DNA of 64,000 nt from Tetragenococcus koreensis (GTDB lineage: Bacteria; Bacillota; Bacilli; Lactobacillales; Enterococcaceae). The stretch lies in the NCBI RefSeq assembly GCF_003795145.1, contig NZ_CP027786.1, positions 372,001 through 436,000 of the forward strand, in the 5' to 3' direction. Below are positions 34,195 to 42,369 of this stretch, one piece after another (the stretch's first letter is position 1; each line of letters begins with the position of its first letter). The position numbers and the translations under genes were made by a program. The notes beneath the pieces were generated by a model, which saw only the letters and a list, made by a program, of their open reading frames with translations, was not told the origin of the DNA and ran no database searches.

Positions 34195-35655
34195 ATGTAT
34201 TCAATTGAAAAAGCAAATCAATTTATCCAGGATAATAAGCAAGCAGTCAATCAGCAGTTTTATCCAAACTATCATTTTGCGCCACCTATTGGCTGGGTCA
34301 ACGATCCAAATGGGGTAACTATTTTCAATAATGAACTTCATTTGTTTTATCAACATTACCCTTATGAAGCAGAACATGGTCGCATGCATTGGGGTCACGC
34401 TAAAAGCCGAGATGGTTTGCATTGGGAGCATTTGCCGGTAGCATTGGCGCCAGATCAATCTTATGACCAAGGCGGAGTTTTTTCCGGGAGTGCCATTGAA
34501 AAAGATGGCAAATTGTATGTCATGTATACGGGACATCTACCAGATGCTACTGATAACACGAAAACGAGACAAAATCAGAATATCGCCATTTCAGAAGATG
34601 GTATTACCTTTAAAAAATATAAAGGAAACCCAGTATTAGCGGAAAAAGATGTACCAAAAGGTTCGTCAATTATCGACTTCCGTGACCCAAAGATCTTTGA
34701 AAGAGAAGGGATATATTATTGCGTTATTGGTTCTAAAACGGTAGATGATAAAGGGCAAGTTTTACTATACTGCTCGAATGATCTATTAACATGGGAGTAT
34801 GTTTCAGTCATTTTCCCTTATAATCATTATCTTGGGACCATGGTGGAGTGCCCAGATCTGTTATTATTTGAAGATAAAGCAGTTTTTATTTTAAGTGCGA
34901 TGGATTATGTGGATGAAGCAGGTAAAACGCATTCTCACATTTCTTGGTTGATTGAAGGGGAGATGGATTGGGAGAAATTCGAATTTCAACAGTCTTCCAT
35001 TAAGGAAATGGATAAAGGATTAGATTTTTATGCACCACAAACAGTAAAGTTGGTAGAAGGCGGCTATTTAGCTATTGCTTGGATGCAAAACTGGCAAGCC
35101 AATAGACCAACTTATGAATTGGGACATAAATGGTTTGGACAAATGACACTGCCAAGAGTGATTGATTATCAAAAAGGACAACTGCAGCAAAAAGTTCCTT
35201 TGGAAATTATGGATTTGATCGATATTAAAGAAGAAAAGGATAACGTGGGAGTAACAAATGAAGAAATTTCAATAGAGGAAATAAATTATGTTGCTTTTAA
35301 GATAGCAGCAAATGAGGTAAAATCTTTTGAGTTATTTTTTACAAATGAGAAAAACGAGTTTGTACAACTTCGTTACTTATCAGAGAAACAAGAATTGATT
35401 TGTTCGCGGGAGAATACTGCTTATCAAATGAAAGACGAAGCCGGCAAACCACTGGATGAATCAAATGGAGTTTCAATCGATCCAAGTAAGGAGCTGTTTG
35501 TTCAAATTTTTCTTGATCGTTCTTCCATTGAAGTTTTTATCAATGAAGAAGAATCGATCACCAATACTTTCTACGTCCAAAGCGCTCTTACAGCATTACA
35601 AGTGGGAACTGAGCATAAAATTACCTTCGAAAATGTAAAATTGGGGAAAATATAG
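34195..35655 (+). CDS. GH32 beta-fructosidase, intracellular
   Basis: The 486-residue enzyme belongs to glycoside hydrolase family 32. The nucleophile is D37 in GWVNDPNG, the transition-state aspartate is in FRDPK (162-166) and the acid/base is E218 in VECPD; a beta-sandwich domain follows from about 330. There is no signal peptide, so it acts on imported sugar. Linkage to an ABC importer rather than a PTS suggests unphosphorylated substrates such as fructo-oligosaccharides or sucrose. It differs from the second GH32 at 56775, which belongs to the sucrose PTS locus. Confidence 0.92.
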   Translation: MYSIEKANQFIQDNKQAVNQQFYPNYHFAPPIGWVNDPNGVTIFNNELHLFYQHYPYEAEHGRMHWGHAKSRDGLHWEHLPVALAPDQSYDQGGVFSGSAIEKDGKLYVMYTGHLPDATDNTKTRQNQNIAISEDGITFKKYKGNPVLAEKDVPKGSSIIDFRDPKIFEREGIYYCVIGSKTVDDKGQVLLYCSNDLLTWEYVSVIFPYNHYLGTMVECPDLLLFEDKAVFILSAMDYVDEAGKTHSHISWLIEGEMDWEKFEFQQSSIKEMDKGLDFYAPQTVKLVEGGYLAIAWMQNWQANRPTYELGHKWFGQMTLPRVIDYQKGQLQQKVPLEIMDLIDIKEEKDNVGVTNEEISIEEINYVAFKIAANEVKSFELFFTNEKNEFVQLRYLSEKQELICSRENTAYQMKDEAGKPLDESNGVSIDPSKELFVQIFLDRSSIEVFINEEESITNTFYVQSALTALQVGTEHKITFENVKLGKI

Positions 35656-35667
35656 GAAGTAAACCTT

Positions 35668-35706
35668 AAAACGACTGCACTTAATAGGTGTTTAGTCGTT
35701 TTTTCT
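35668..35706 (+). terminator. Terminator after GH32
   Basis: AAAACGACT pairs with AGTCGTTTT, with T residues after it. It closes the ABC-GH32 operon. Confidence 0.85.
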
Positions 35707-35783
35707 CCCAATTTTCTAAGTATTGTATTGATTACTTAATCCATATTCTGCGGCTTAATAAGCACATGTTGCTATTTTGTAAT

Positions 35784-35819
35784 AGAGATCGCTGAACTAC
35801 TTTAAAGCGATCTCTTTTT
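35784..35819 (+). terminator. Second hairpin with T run
   Basis: AGAGATCGCT pairs perfectly with AGCGATCTCT, followed by TTTTTG. It is 80 bases beyond the first terminator, with no gene between; it is either a backup or the end of an unseen small transcript. Confidence 0.7.
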
Positions 35820-35877
35820 GTTCTCTAAAAACTTTTCGCTACATTATTCGTTTGTTATACTACATATTTTTGTTGTT

Positions 35878-36567
35878 TCATGAAGGCAGACAACTTCTAC
35901 GTAAATTTTCTCGATACCAATGTAATAAATAACTTTCCCAGTTCCTTTTTGACAGGTTATCAGCTGAATCAAGGCTGATCGGGGCGAAATTTTCGCATGG
36001 TAAGATCATATCGGTAATAAATTTTTTATCTGTAGGTACTAATAGTGATAAAAAGGGAGATCGAGTCTCTTTAATGCTGGTTAATAATAAATCATCGCGA
36101 TCGACTACATGAAACTTTTGTTTTGTTTTTATATCTTCAAAATAGACGTTACCTTTTACAATTTCTGGATAAAAGAGACTTAACGCAAAATCATTGGGCC
36201 AATTAAGGAATATATATTTTTTATTTTTTGCTGGAAACCAATTTAACATTTTGTGAAAGATTTTTTTACCATGCTGATTCGTTAATAAATAATAAACACG
36301 AATGAGTTCACAGTAAACTTCATAAGGCTCGCGGAAATTTTCACAATGTCGAATTTCTTCAACTTCCTCTAGGGGAAAATAATAATCTCCAATGAATTTT
36401 GGTGACTGTCTTGCCCAATCATCTTCATAACGTAACATTTCTTTTATTGTTGCTAAAAACATCAGGTGTTCATCTATATTTGGATCATGTTCGAGAACAT
36501 CTATAATCTCCTGCTGGATATAATCAAAATTAAATTGTGGGCGCTTGCTATTAACTATTTTTTTCAT
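35878..36567 (-). CDS. Unknown protein, paralogue of the 39052-40170 product
   Basis: The 229-residue acidic soluble protein is not recognised. It aligns clearly with the first 230 residues of the larger product at 39052: both share YYLLTN-x-HGKKIF-like text, a W-x-P segment, a LSLF-x-P segment, LLVPTDKKFI, an NLSKRNWES stretch and WYRENL. It stops seven residues after WYRENL, whereas the paralogue runs about 130 more, so this copy is either a short form or C-terminally truncated. No signal peptide or membrane segment is seen. Its neighbours are the manganese catalase and small HTH genes. No function is proposed. Confidence 0.75.
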   Translation of the reverse strand: MKKIVNSKRPQFNFDYIQQEIIDVLEHDPNIDEHLMFLATIKEMLRYEDDWARQSPKFIGDYYFPLEEVEEIRHCENFREPYEVYCELIRVYYLLTNQHGKKIFHKMLNWFPAKNKKYIFLNWPNDFALSLFYPEIVKGNVYFEDIKTKQKFHVVDRDDLLLTSIKETRSPFLSLLVPTDKKFITDMILPCENFAPISLDSADNLSKRNWESYLLHWYRENLRRSCLPS

Positions 36568-36721
36568 TGTACTTTCCTCCTTGGCTTTTGGCTTATTCTA
36601 ACATGGCGGCAAGGAAAGCTTTCTAATACAGAAGGTCAATTTTTGGCTTTTTATTTGATGTAAACAGAAACAAGATCTAAACGTTTATGTAAAAATGATG
36701 AGTGTTTTTGTTATATCATAT

Positions 36722-36757
36722 AAAAAGCCCTCGAACTTTAAACAGTCCGAGAGCTTT
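36722..36757 (-). terminator. Terminator after manganese catalase
   Basis: AAAGC-CTCG-ACT pairs with AGT-CGAG-GCTTT (three mismatches), with a T run on the minus strand. Confidence 0.75.
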
Positions 36758-36763
36758 CTAATA

Positions 36764-37636
36764 TTACTTCATATCCTTTTGGCTTTCGATGATTTTTCTT
36801 CCTTCTTCGACGGTTTTTTCTTTATCCTCTTGAGTATTTCTCATTTCTTCAGGGCCAGGTTTCATGTCCGCTTTGCCGCCTTGAGCGGTTGGGTTACTTT
36901 CATATTCAAAAGGTTTCCCGTCTTTTGCGGTTTTGCCTTCTACGAGCTCTTTAGATTCTTCGCCTTCAGAAAAGTTCATAAGAGTATGGCTGAATTCTGT
37001 ATGTTGTAAGTCTTGGGTACCGTGTGGAACCACGACGCCATATTTTTCTTCTAATTCTTCTTGTGCTTGGATAAATTGCAGTTGATGTTGTGTTTCTCGA
37101 GCCATTAGATAACTTAACATATCACGTATACCTTTATCTTTTGTCATATGGTATAAGCGAGTGACCTGCAAGCGTCCCATAGATTCACGCGTAACATTGT
37201 AGCGCATATCTGCTAACAAGTTCCCGCTTGATGCCGTGTATCCAGCATTCCATGGCGTACCATTAGGATTATTAAGGCTAGCATTTAATCCACTTACGAC
37301 AGCTTGGTTTGGATCCATGCCACTCATAACTGCAGCGAGTGCAGGATCTCCGCTTTGGTAAACATTTTCTTGGATATTTACCGGCGCATCTTCAAGCAAG
37401 TGCCCGATCATAGTAGCAAGCATTTCTACGTGACCGATTTCTTCTGTACCGGTATCTAGTAGTAGATCTCTATATTTTTCGTTACCTACCGTACTCCATC
37501 CTTGTGTCAAATAGGACATCATGCCTGTCATTTCTCCCCATTGCCCACCTAAAGATTCTTGCAAACGACGTGCCATCAACGGATCTGGTGCTTCAGGTTT
37601 TGCGTTATATTGCAATTCCTTTGTGTGCTTAAACAT
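36764..37636 (-). CDS. Manganese catalase
   Basis: The 290-residue enzyme is a non-haem dimanganese catalase that breaks down hydrogen peroxide. All metal ligands expected from the Lactobacillus plantarum enzyme can be placed: E35 (WGEMTG), E66 and H69 (TEEIGH), E151 (TRESMG) and H184 (ETQHQL). ATG 37636 begins MFKHTKELQYNAK, the conserved start; longer reading is not supported. The C-terminal tail (from 220) is charged and variable. It is transcribed alone from a near-consensus promoter overlapped by a cre. Confidence 0.95.
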   Translation of the reverse strand: MFKHTKELQYNAKPEAPDPLMARRLQESLGGQWGEMTGMMSYLTQGWSTVGNEKYRDLLLDTGTEEIGHVEMLATMIGHLLEDAPVNIQENVYQSGDPALAAVMSGMDPNQAVVSGLNASLNNPNGTPWNAGYTASSGNLLADMRYNVTRESMGRLQVTRLYHMTKDKGIRDMLSYLMARETQHQLQFIQAQEELEEKYGVVVPHGTQDLQHTEFSHTLMNFSEGEESKELVEGKTAKDGKPFEYESNPTAQGGKADMKPGPEEMRNTQEDKEKTVEEGRKIIESQKDMK

Positions 37637-37700
37637 CGTTTTCCCTTCTTTCTCATTATTGTGATTAAACGATGGGGCTGCTAAACACAACCTCAACTAA

Positions 37701-37729
37701 AATATAACACTTGTAAAAAACGCTTTCAA
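37701..37729 (-). promoter_or_regulatory. Manganese catalase promoter with cre
   Basis: On the minus strand, TTGAAA (37724-37729), 17 bases, TATATT (37701-37706). TTGAAAGCGTTTTTT (37715-37729) matches cre at 14 of 15 positions and covers the -35, so glucose repression is likely. Confidence 0.78.
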
Positions 37730-37817
37730 AAAATTCGAATCGAAATTAAACTTTTTTATTTTAACTTTTTAGTAGAAGGTGGTTAAAAGGAATTAGTAAA
37801 ATTTTTTAATAAAAGGT

Positions 37818-37860
37818 AAAAAAAGTGACAAAAACAAGAAGAATGATTTTGCCACTTTTT
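37818..37860 (-). terminator. Terminator after the first HTH gene
   Basis: AAAAAGTGACAAAA pairs with TTTTGCCACTTTTT (one mismatch); the hairpin follows the HTH stop on the minus strand. Confidence 0.75.
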
Positions 37861-37877
37861 ACTGTTTAATAGATATT

Positions 37878-38117
37878 TTAATTCGTTTCTTCATCATTTA
37901 CTCGTTCAATTGAAACAATTTCATTCAGGTCATCGATATCTAACGTTTCAGCAATTTTTATCAGGTAGTCGATATATAAAGATTCACGTTTTCCATTAGC
38001 TAACCGGCTTAATTTCGATTTATCAATATCTGCTTCAAGCGCAAGTTTTGATAACGACCAGTCTTTCTTTTTTAGCAGTTCATGTATATGCACGACCAAT
38101 TTTCTTTCCGTATACAA
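37878..38117 (-). CDS. Small Xre-type HTH regulator
   Basis: The 79-residue protein is a single Cro/C1-type HTH (WSLSKLALEADIDKSKLSRL near 26-45) with a short acidic tail. TTG 38117 was chosen because AAAGGG is nine bases upstream and the position aligns with the start of the paralogue at 38657. It diverges from the stand-alone CAT gene at 38250 with 132 bases between them. The region holds TGTTG-N10-CAACA (38183-38202), a likely operator. It may regulate itself and the CAT gene. A decayed copy of this pair is at 51947-52327. Confidence 0.8.
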   Translation of the reverse strand: MYTERKLVVHIHELLKKKDWSLSKLALEADIDKSKLSRLANGKRESLYIDYLIKIAETLDIDDLNEIVSIERVNDEETN

Positions 38118-38249
38118 ATAATCAGACCCTTTCAAAAGGTTGTTGCGTATATAAGTAGCATAGGTTATAATAAAAGCGAAAGTGTTGCTCGTACGGTCAA
38201 CAAAAAGTAAATTGTTAGCGTTTTTTTAAATAACAGAAAGGAGTCTTCA

Positions 38250-38432
38250 ATGAAGATCCTGCAAGTATTCAGTCATAATGCATTAGTTGCGAAAAATGAG
38301 GATAACGAGTCAGTGGTTTTAGTTGGAAGGGGAATTGGATTTAATAAGAAGAAAGGGGATCGTATAAATGAAAACGCTGCCTCTCAAGTATTTGTGGAAG
38401 CCAAGAGACAGCAGCTAGATGAAACGAGCTAA
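38250..38432 (+). CDS. Stand-alone CAT RNA-binding domain (BglG/LicT antiterminator type)
   Basis: The 60-residue protein matches the co-antiterminator domain that forms the first 55 residues of LicT, SacY and BglG: MKILQVFSHNALVAKN with the conserved asparagine at 10, SVVLVGRGIGF, then KKKGD and a VF near 48. It starts behind AAGGAG at six bases and ends with its own stop, with no PRD domains after it; the next gene is on the other strand. A free CAT domain would bind RAT RNA hairpins without PTS control, since isolated CAT domains of SacY and LicT dimerise and are active. It might instead be a remnant, but a decayed copy with the same end argues for a genuine small gene. Confidence 0.78.
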   Translation: MKILQVFSHNALVAKNEDNESVVLVGRGIGFNKKKGDRINENAASQVFVEAKRQQLDETS

Positions 38433-38438
38433 AATAAC

Positions 38439-38657
38439 TTATTTATCTTCGAGGGTAAGAATCTCACGAATATCACTGATATTTAGCGCCTCGGCAATTC
38501 GTACAATGTAGTCGATATTGACGCGTTGCCGTTTGCCGCTCGCAAGTTCACTTAGTCTGGCGATATCAATATCAGCTTGTCTTGCAAGTTCACGTAATGA
38601 TATATTGCGTTCTTGTGTAAGCTCTCGGATATGAATCGCTAATTTCTTTTCATTCAT
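38439..38657 (-). CDS. Small Xre-type HTH regulator (paralogue)
   Basis: The 72-residue protein is a Cro/C1-type HTH (ISLRELARQADIDIARLSEL near 20-39), similar to the 37878 product in length, order and ending. ATG 38657 (MNEKKLAIHIREL) is used because homology begins there, although AAAGGA is 12 bases away. It converges with the CAT gene, ending six bases beyond its stop. Its upstream region shares GTTGCT...GGT-AACA and CTATG-TACTTATATAC motifs with that of the first HTH gene, so both likely answer to the same regulator. Confidence 0.78.
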   Translation of the reverse strand: MNEKKLAIHIRELTQERNISLRELARQADIDIARLSELASGKRQRVNIDYIVRIAEALNISDIREILTLEDK

Positions 38658-38956
38658 TAAAATACTCAATCCTTTCCTGATTGCTATGTATATAAGTATC
38701 ATAGAAGAGAACAGAGTAAAAAGCGTTGCTTGTTTAGGTAACAATGCGATTATTGCCATTTGAATGATGGAAAGGTAACAGATAGGAATATATCATTTAG
38801 CACAAATTTTCTTTGCACAGTTGTGGTGGAAGAAAATTTGCGCTTTTTTTAATATTTTTTATATACTTAAGCCATAGCGGGAAATGAAATAGTTTAGATG
38901 TTGAAAAATTTCTTGATAAAATTGTATTCATGTAATAGCAAAATAACTCCGATCAA

Positions 38957-38994
38957 TAAAAAAGACAGCTAGACATTTAAAATGTCCAGCTGCC
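38957..38994 (-). terminator. Terminator after the 373-residue unknown gene
   Basis: GACAGCT-GACATTT pairs with AAATGTC-AGCTG, with a minus-strand T run. Confidence 0.8.
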
Positions 38995-39051
38995 GGATTT
39001 TCTTTGTTTTATCTTTTCTTTACCAATACTAATTAACAAAGTGTCTTTATT

Positions 39052-40170
39052 TTACAAAGGTAAGTCTAGATTGTCATCTTCATCCCAATATTCGGAGTCT
39101 ACTTTGAATTTTTCTGTCTTTTTAACTTCTTCCGGTAGGTACTCAAAAATCAATAATAGCCAAAAGTGTGAAAGGGTATCGCCTAAATAACGATCGTTTT
39201 CAGGTTCAATTTCTATGTCGCTAAAAATCACTTTGAGTGTTTCAAGCAACGGCAACACATTGGCTCGAGCAATAAATAGTTGCGGAAATGTTTGGATAAC
39301 TTTAACCAGTAGTTGCTTTACTTCCTGTATATGAGGAAAATCATAAAGCATAGGATCTTGTTTTAATAAACGATCTGCAAAGTCAGTATCACTTTCGTTA
39401 ACAAAACGTTCTGCTGAATAATAATCCGGAACAAAGTCGTCGTTAAACAGATCAGACATTGTCTCATTGAGTTCAGTTGATAGATTTTCGCGATACCAAA
39501 GAAAGAGTTGACTTTCCCATTCTGTTTTAGAAAGATTTTTGTCTAAAATTTCATTTAGATTATCATAATTCTGGCATTCCACTACAGGACTGACGATGTA
39601 TTTCCCGTCTGTAGGTAATAGTAAGGCTAAAAAGATGGGCCGATTTTCTTGGATAGTATTCATTACCTCGTTGTCGTCTACGTAGATCTCATAACTTGTT
39701 TCGTCCTTCAAATTTTGAAAATAAAGAGCATCCGCTGTGATTAATGGCTGAAATAAACTAATGATATAATTATCTGGCCAACTCATTAGTCTCTCTACTT
39801 GTTCATTTTCTGTGGGAAGCCATTGTACAATTTTTTTGAATTCTTTTTTCCCATTTGTAGTTGTGAATAGATAATAATATTGTACGATTTGAAGATAATT
39901 ATCAAAAGCATTCTTCAGTTCAGAATGGTACATAATTTCATCTAAATCGAGCAAGTCTAGATAATAGTTATCCATAAATTGCGTCACTTTCGGTTTCAAT
40001 TCTTCAATGTGCGTATACTCGAATCTTTCCATGATTGAAGAAGCAAAAACCATATAAGGATTTTGGTGTAATTTTAACGTCATTTCGGTTCCTTTTTTTA
40101 AGGTTGTAAGATAACCTTCTTCAGACTGACTTGCTAACAGCTTTTTCTTCTCTTTCTTACTTTTTTTCAT
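39052..40170 (-). CDS. Unknown protein, long paralogue of the 35878-36567 product
   Basis: The 372-residue protein is soluble and acidic apart from a lysine-rich N-terminus. Residues 30-230 resemble the shorter neighbour's product (GKKEFKKIVQWLP, MSWPDNYIISLFQP, LLLPTDGKYIV, NLSKTEWES, LWYRENL). The extra C-terminal half is helical, with tryptophan-rich DTLSHFWLLLIFEYLP near 340. ATG 40170 lies six bases after AAGGAGG. I do not recognise the family and propose no function. The paralogues flank the HTH/CAT genes and catalase. Confidence 0.75.
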   Translation of the reverse strand: MKKSKKEKKKLLASQSEEGYLTTLKKGTEMTLKLHQNPYMVFASSIMERFEYTHIEELKPKVTQFMDNYYLDLLDLDEIMYHSELKNAFDNYLQIVQYYYLFTTTNGKKEFKKIVQWLPTENEQVERLMSWPDNYIISLFQPLITADALYFQNLKDETSYEIYVDDNEVMNTIQENRPIFLALLLPTDGKYIVSPVVECQNYDNLNEILDKNLSKTEWESQLFLWYRENLSTELNETMSDLFNDDFVPDYYSAERFVNESDTDFADRLLKQDPMLYDFPHIQEVKQLLVKVIQTFPQLFIARANVLPLLETLKVIFSDIEIEPENDRYLGDTLSHFWLLLIFEYLPEEVKKTEKFKVDSEYWDEDDNLDLPL

Positions 40171-40420
40171 TTTCATCCTCCTTGTTCAAGTTAACTCATC
40201 TAGAGCAGCAGTAAAATTTCGTTTACGTCTACGCATTTTACGATATTTTTGGATCATTATTGCACGAGCATTTGTGACCCTATATTTTCTTCAGACTCAC
40301 CCAATGTCACAATGAATATCTTTTTATCTATAGTTTAGCACGATAGACAACGAATAAAAATAAGCAGACATAATCTTATAAGATGAAATAATCTCCGCAA
40401 ACGGGTTATTGACTTTCTTT

Positions 40421-40488
40421 CGCTGACTTAATGAAGGTACATCAACGAAATTAGCACCAAAAGAAAAATTATTGGAGGCAAGTCAGCG
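40421..40488. repeat. Degenerate solitary copy of the 41-bp repeat inside a 9-bp inverted repeat
   Basis: GGTACATCAACGAAATTAGC followed by ACCAA and, after an A-rich linker, ATTGGAGGCA resembles the 23013 array unit. It is enclosed by CGCTGACTT (40421-40429) and AAGTCAGCG (40480-40488), a perfect 9-bp inverted repeat. The remainder of the 40171-40732 gap shows no gene or clear promoter. Confidence 0.55.
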
Positions 40489-40732
40489 TAATTTGACGGA
40501 TTTTACTTAAAAATATGAATAAACAAAATTATAGACGTTTAAAGAAAATACTTTTAATCCTTGCATTGACAACTGTTACAAATGGGATTACTTTTAGGTT
40601 GTTTGAAAGAGTTAACCGATTAAAATGAATACTATGTATAATTCAGCGAGAGCTCCATAATCAAAAGGTAAATGTAAATTGAAATAATGGGTACTGGGTT
40701 ATGAATAATAAGATTTTAGGATGAGGGATAAC

Positions 40733-41884
40733 ATGGAGAAAGAAAAACAAATTGAAATTTTAGCAAATTTGATTGCAATAGATTCGGTGAATGATAATGA
40801 GGCAAAAGTTGCGGACTATATTACTTCTTTATTTGAGCCTTATAAAGATCGTGAGGATGTAGATATCAAGCGAGTAACTTATGCTCCAAACAGAGACAAT
40901 TTAGTTGTTACAATCGGTAAAGGTAAAAAGGTTTTAGGATTTTCAGGTCATGAAGATGTTGTATCTCCAGGTGAATTATCTGCATGGGACAGCGATCCAT
41001 TTAAAGCTGAAATAAAGGATGGCAAGTTATTTGGGCGAGGAGCTACCGATATGAAAGGTGGTTTAGCCGCTTTAGTGATTACTATGCTTGATTTTCTTGT
41101 GGCAGATAAAATTCCTGGAAAAATCCGATTATTTGCGACCGTTGGTGAAGAAACTGGGGAATATGGAGCAGCACAGCTGACTAAAGCGGGATATGCCGAT
41201 GGTTTAGCTGGCTTAATTATCGCTGAACCTAGTAATGAAATGAAAGAAGTTGGTATAGCGTCTAAAGGGGTCATCGATTATGCTGTAACATCAATGGGCA
41301 AAGGGGCTCACAGCTCTAAACCAGAGGAAGGGATAAATGCGATTGATCATTTAATTGATTTTGCCAATGAAGTGAAACTATTAATGGAAAAGTTCGATGA
41401 AGTCGATCCGTTCTTAGGCAAACTGACGCATGTTCAAAGTGTCTTTCAAGGTGGAGAACAAATTAATAGCGTTCCTGCAAAAGCATTGATGAAGGGGAAT
41501 ATAAGGACCATCCCTACTTATTCAAACCAAGCTGTTTTTGCTGCATTAAATGGTTTGATTGATAAATTGAATCAGAAACCAGGCTACGACTTAAGTATTG
41601 AATACATTTTTCCAGAAGAAGCGATGTCTGGTGATGCCAATGCCGAACTGGTACAGTTAGTTAGAAGCGTACATGATGAAATGTATTCTGATCCAATGAA
41701 AGTAGTTGGAAACACTGGTGCTAGTGATGGCTCAGAATTTTTACATGCCAAAGGTAATTTTAGTATTGTGCAAGTTGGACCAGGAAATGATTCGGAGCAC
41801 CAGAGTAATGAAAACATAGACATTGATGTTTTTAGTCAATCCGTTGAATTTTATAAGAAATTAGCAGTAGCGTTTTTTAACTGA
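40733..41884 (+). CDS. M20-family metallopeptidase (ArgE/DapE type)
   Basis: The 383-residue enzyme belongs to the M20 family of dizinc deacylases and peptidases. Metal-binding motifs are FSGHEDVV near 80, GRGATDMKGG near 105 and the catalytic EE in TVGEETGEYGA near 139; a dimerisation lid domain spans about 175-285. ATG 40733 lies six bases after GAGGG. It could deacylate an N-acyl amino acid or succinyl-diaminopimelate; no neighbour clarifies this. It is a single-gene unit ended by a terminator. Confidence 0.87.
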   Translation: MEKEKQIEILANLIAIDSVNDNEAKVADYITSLFEPYKDREDVDIKRVTYAPNRDNLVVTIGKGKKVLGFSGHEDVVSPGELSAWDSDPFKAEIKDGKLFGRGATDMKGGLAALVITMLDFLVADKIPGKIRLFATVGEETGEYGAAQLTKAGYADGLAGLIIAEPSNEMKEVGIASKGVIDYAVTSMGKGAHSSKPEEGINAIDHLIDFANEVKLLMEKFDEVDPFLGKLTHVQSVFQGGEQINSVPAKALMKGNIRTIPTYSNQAVFAALNGLIDKLNQKPGYDLSIEYIFPEEAMSGDANAELVQLVRSVHDEMYSDPMKVVGNTGASDGSEFLHAKGNFSIVQVGPGNDSEHQSNENIDIDVFSQSVEFYKKLAVAFFN

Positions 41885-41926
41885 ATTCATTCAGTTTGGT
41901 GTTAACAAATGAAATTGAAAAAATAG

Positions 41927-41973
41927 TTGAGCCACAAAAGTAGATGTCCTCCTTTTGTGACTCAATTTTTTTA
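41927..41973 (+). terminator. Terminator after the M20 peptidase
   Basis: TTGAG-CACAAAAG pairs with CTTTTGTG-CTCAA, followed by seven T. Confidence 0.88.
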
Positions 41974-42046
41974 TTGTTATTCAAGGACGATACTTAGTTA
42001 CAGAAAATTTATTCTATGAAAACCGCAAACTAAGTATATTAAACAG

Positions 42047-42280
42047 AAAATAAGCACGTAAGAATATGAATCTAGTGGGGTTAACCCAGGCTAAGCACGT
42101 AGGAATGGCAAAGTTATGAGCTTAATTGAAGAAAAGAAGCAAATAAAGTCAATTTAAGATGGAATAAGCTCATAAGAAGTTAAAAACAGTGTGCTAAAGA
42201 GCAAATAAGCACGTAAGAATGACAAACTAATGGGGTTAATCAAAGTTAAGCACGTAAGAATGACAGAGTTATGTGCTTAG
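42047..42280. repeat. Dispersed TAAGCAC-family repeat cluster
   Basis: At least three TAAGCACGTAAGAAT copies and the associated AGTGGGGTTAA and TATGAGCTTAATTGAAGAAA segments match the cluster at 26330-26770. The last unit folds as TAAGCAC-N19-GTGCTTA. No gene is evident in 41885-42369. Confidence 0.85.
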
Positions 42281-42369
42281 CTTTACATTCACGATAGTAG
42301 TATGACAAATTCAAATAAATTTTTTACTGGCCGAACATCTGCCAGTTGAAAGTTATTAAAACATTGCCT

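Noticed and set aside
36695-37009. Plus-strand frame across the catalase 3' end
   Set aside because: It is antisense to manganese catalase and rich in phenylalanine from its A-rich reverse strand; no start signal.
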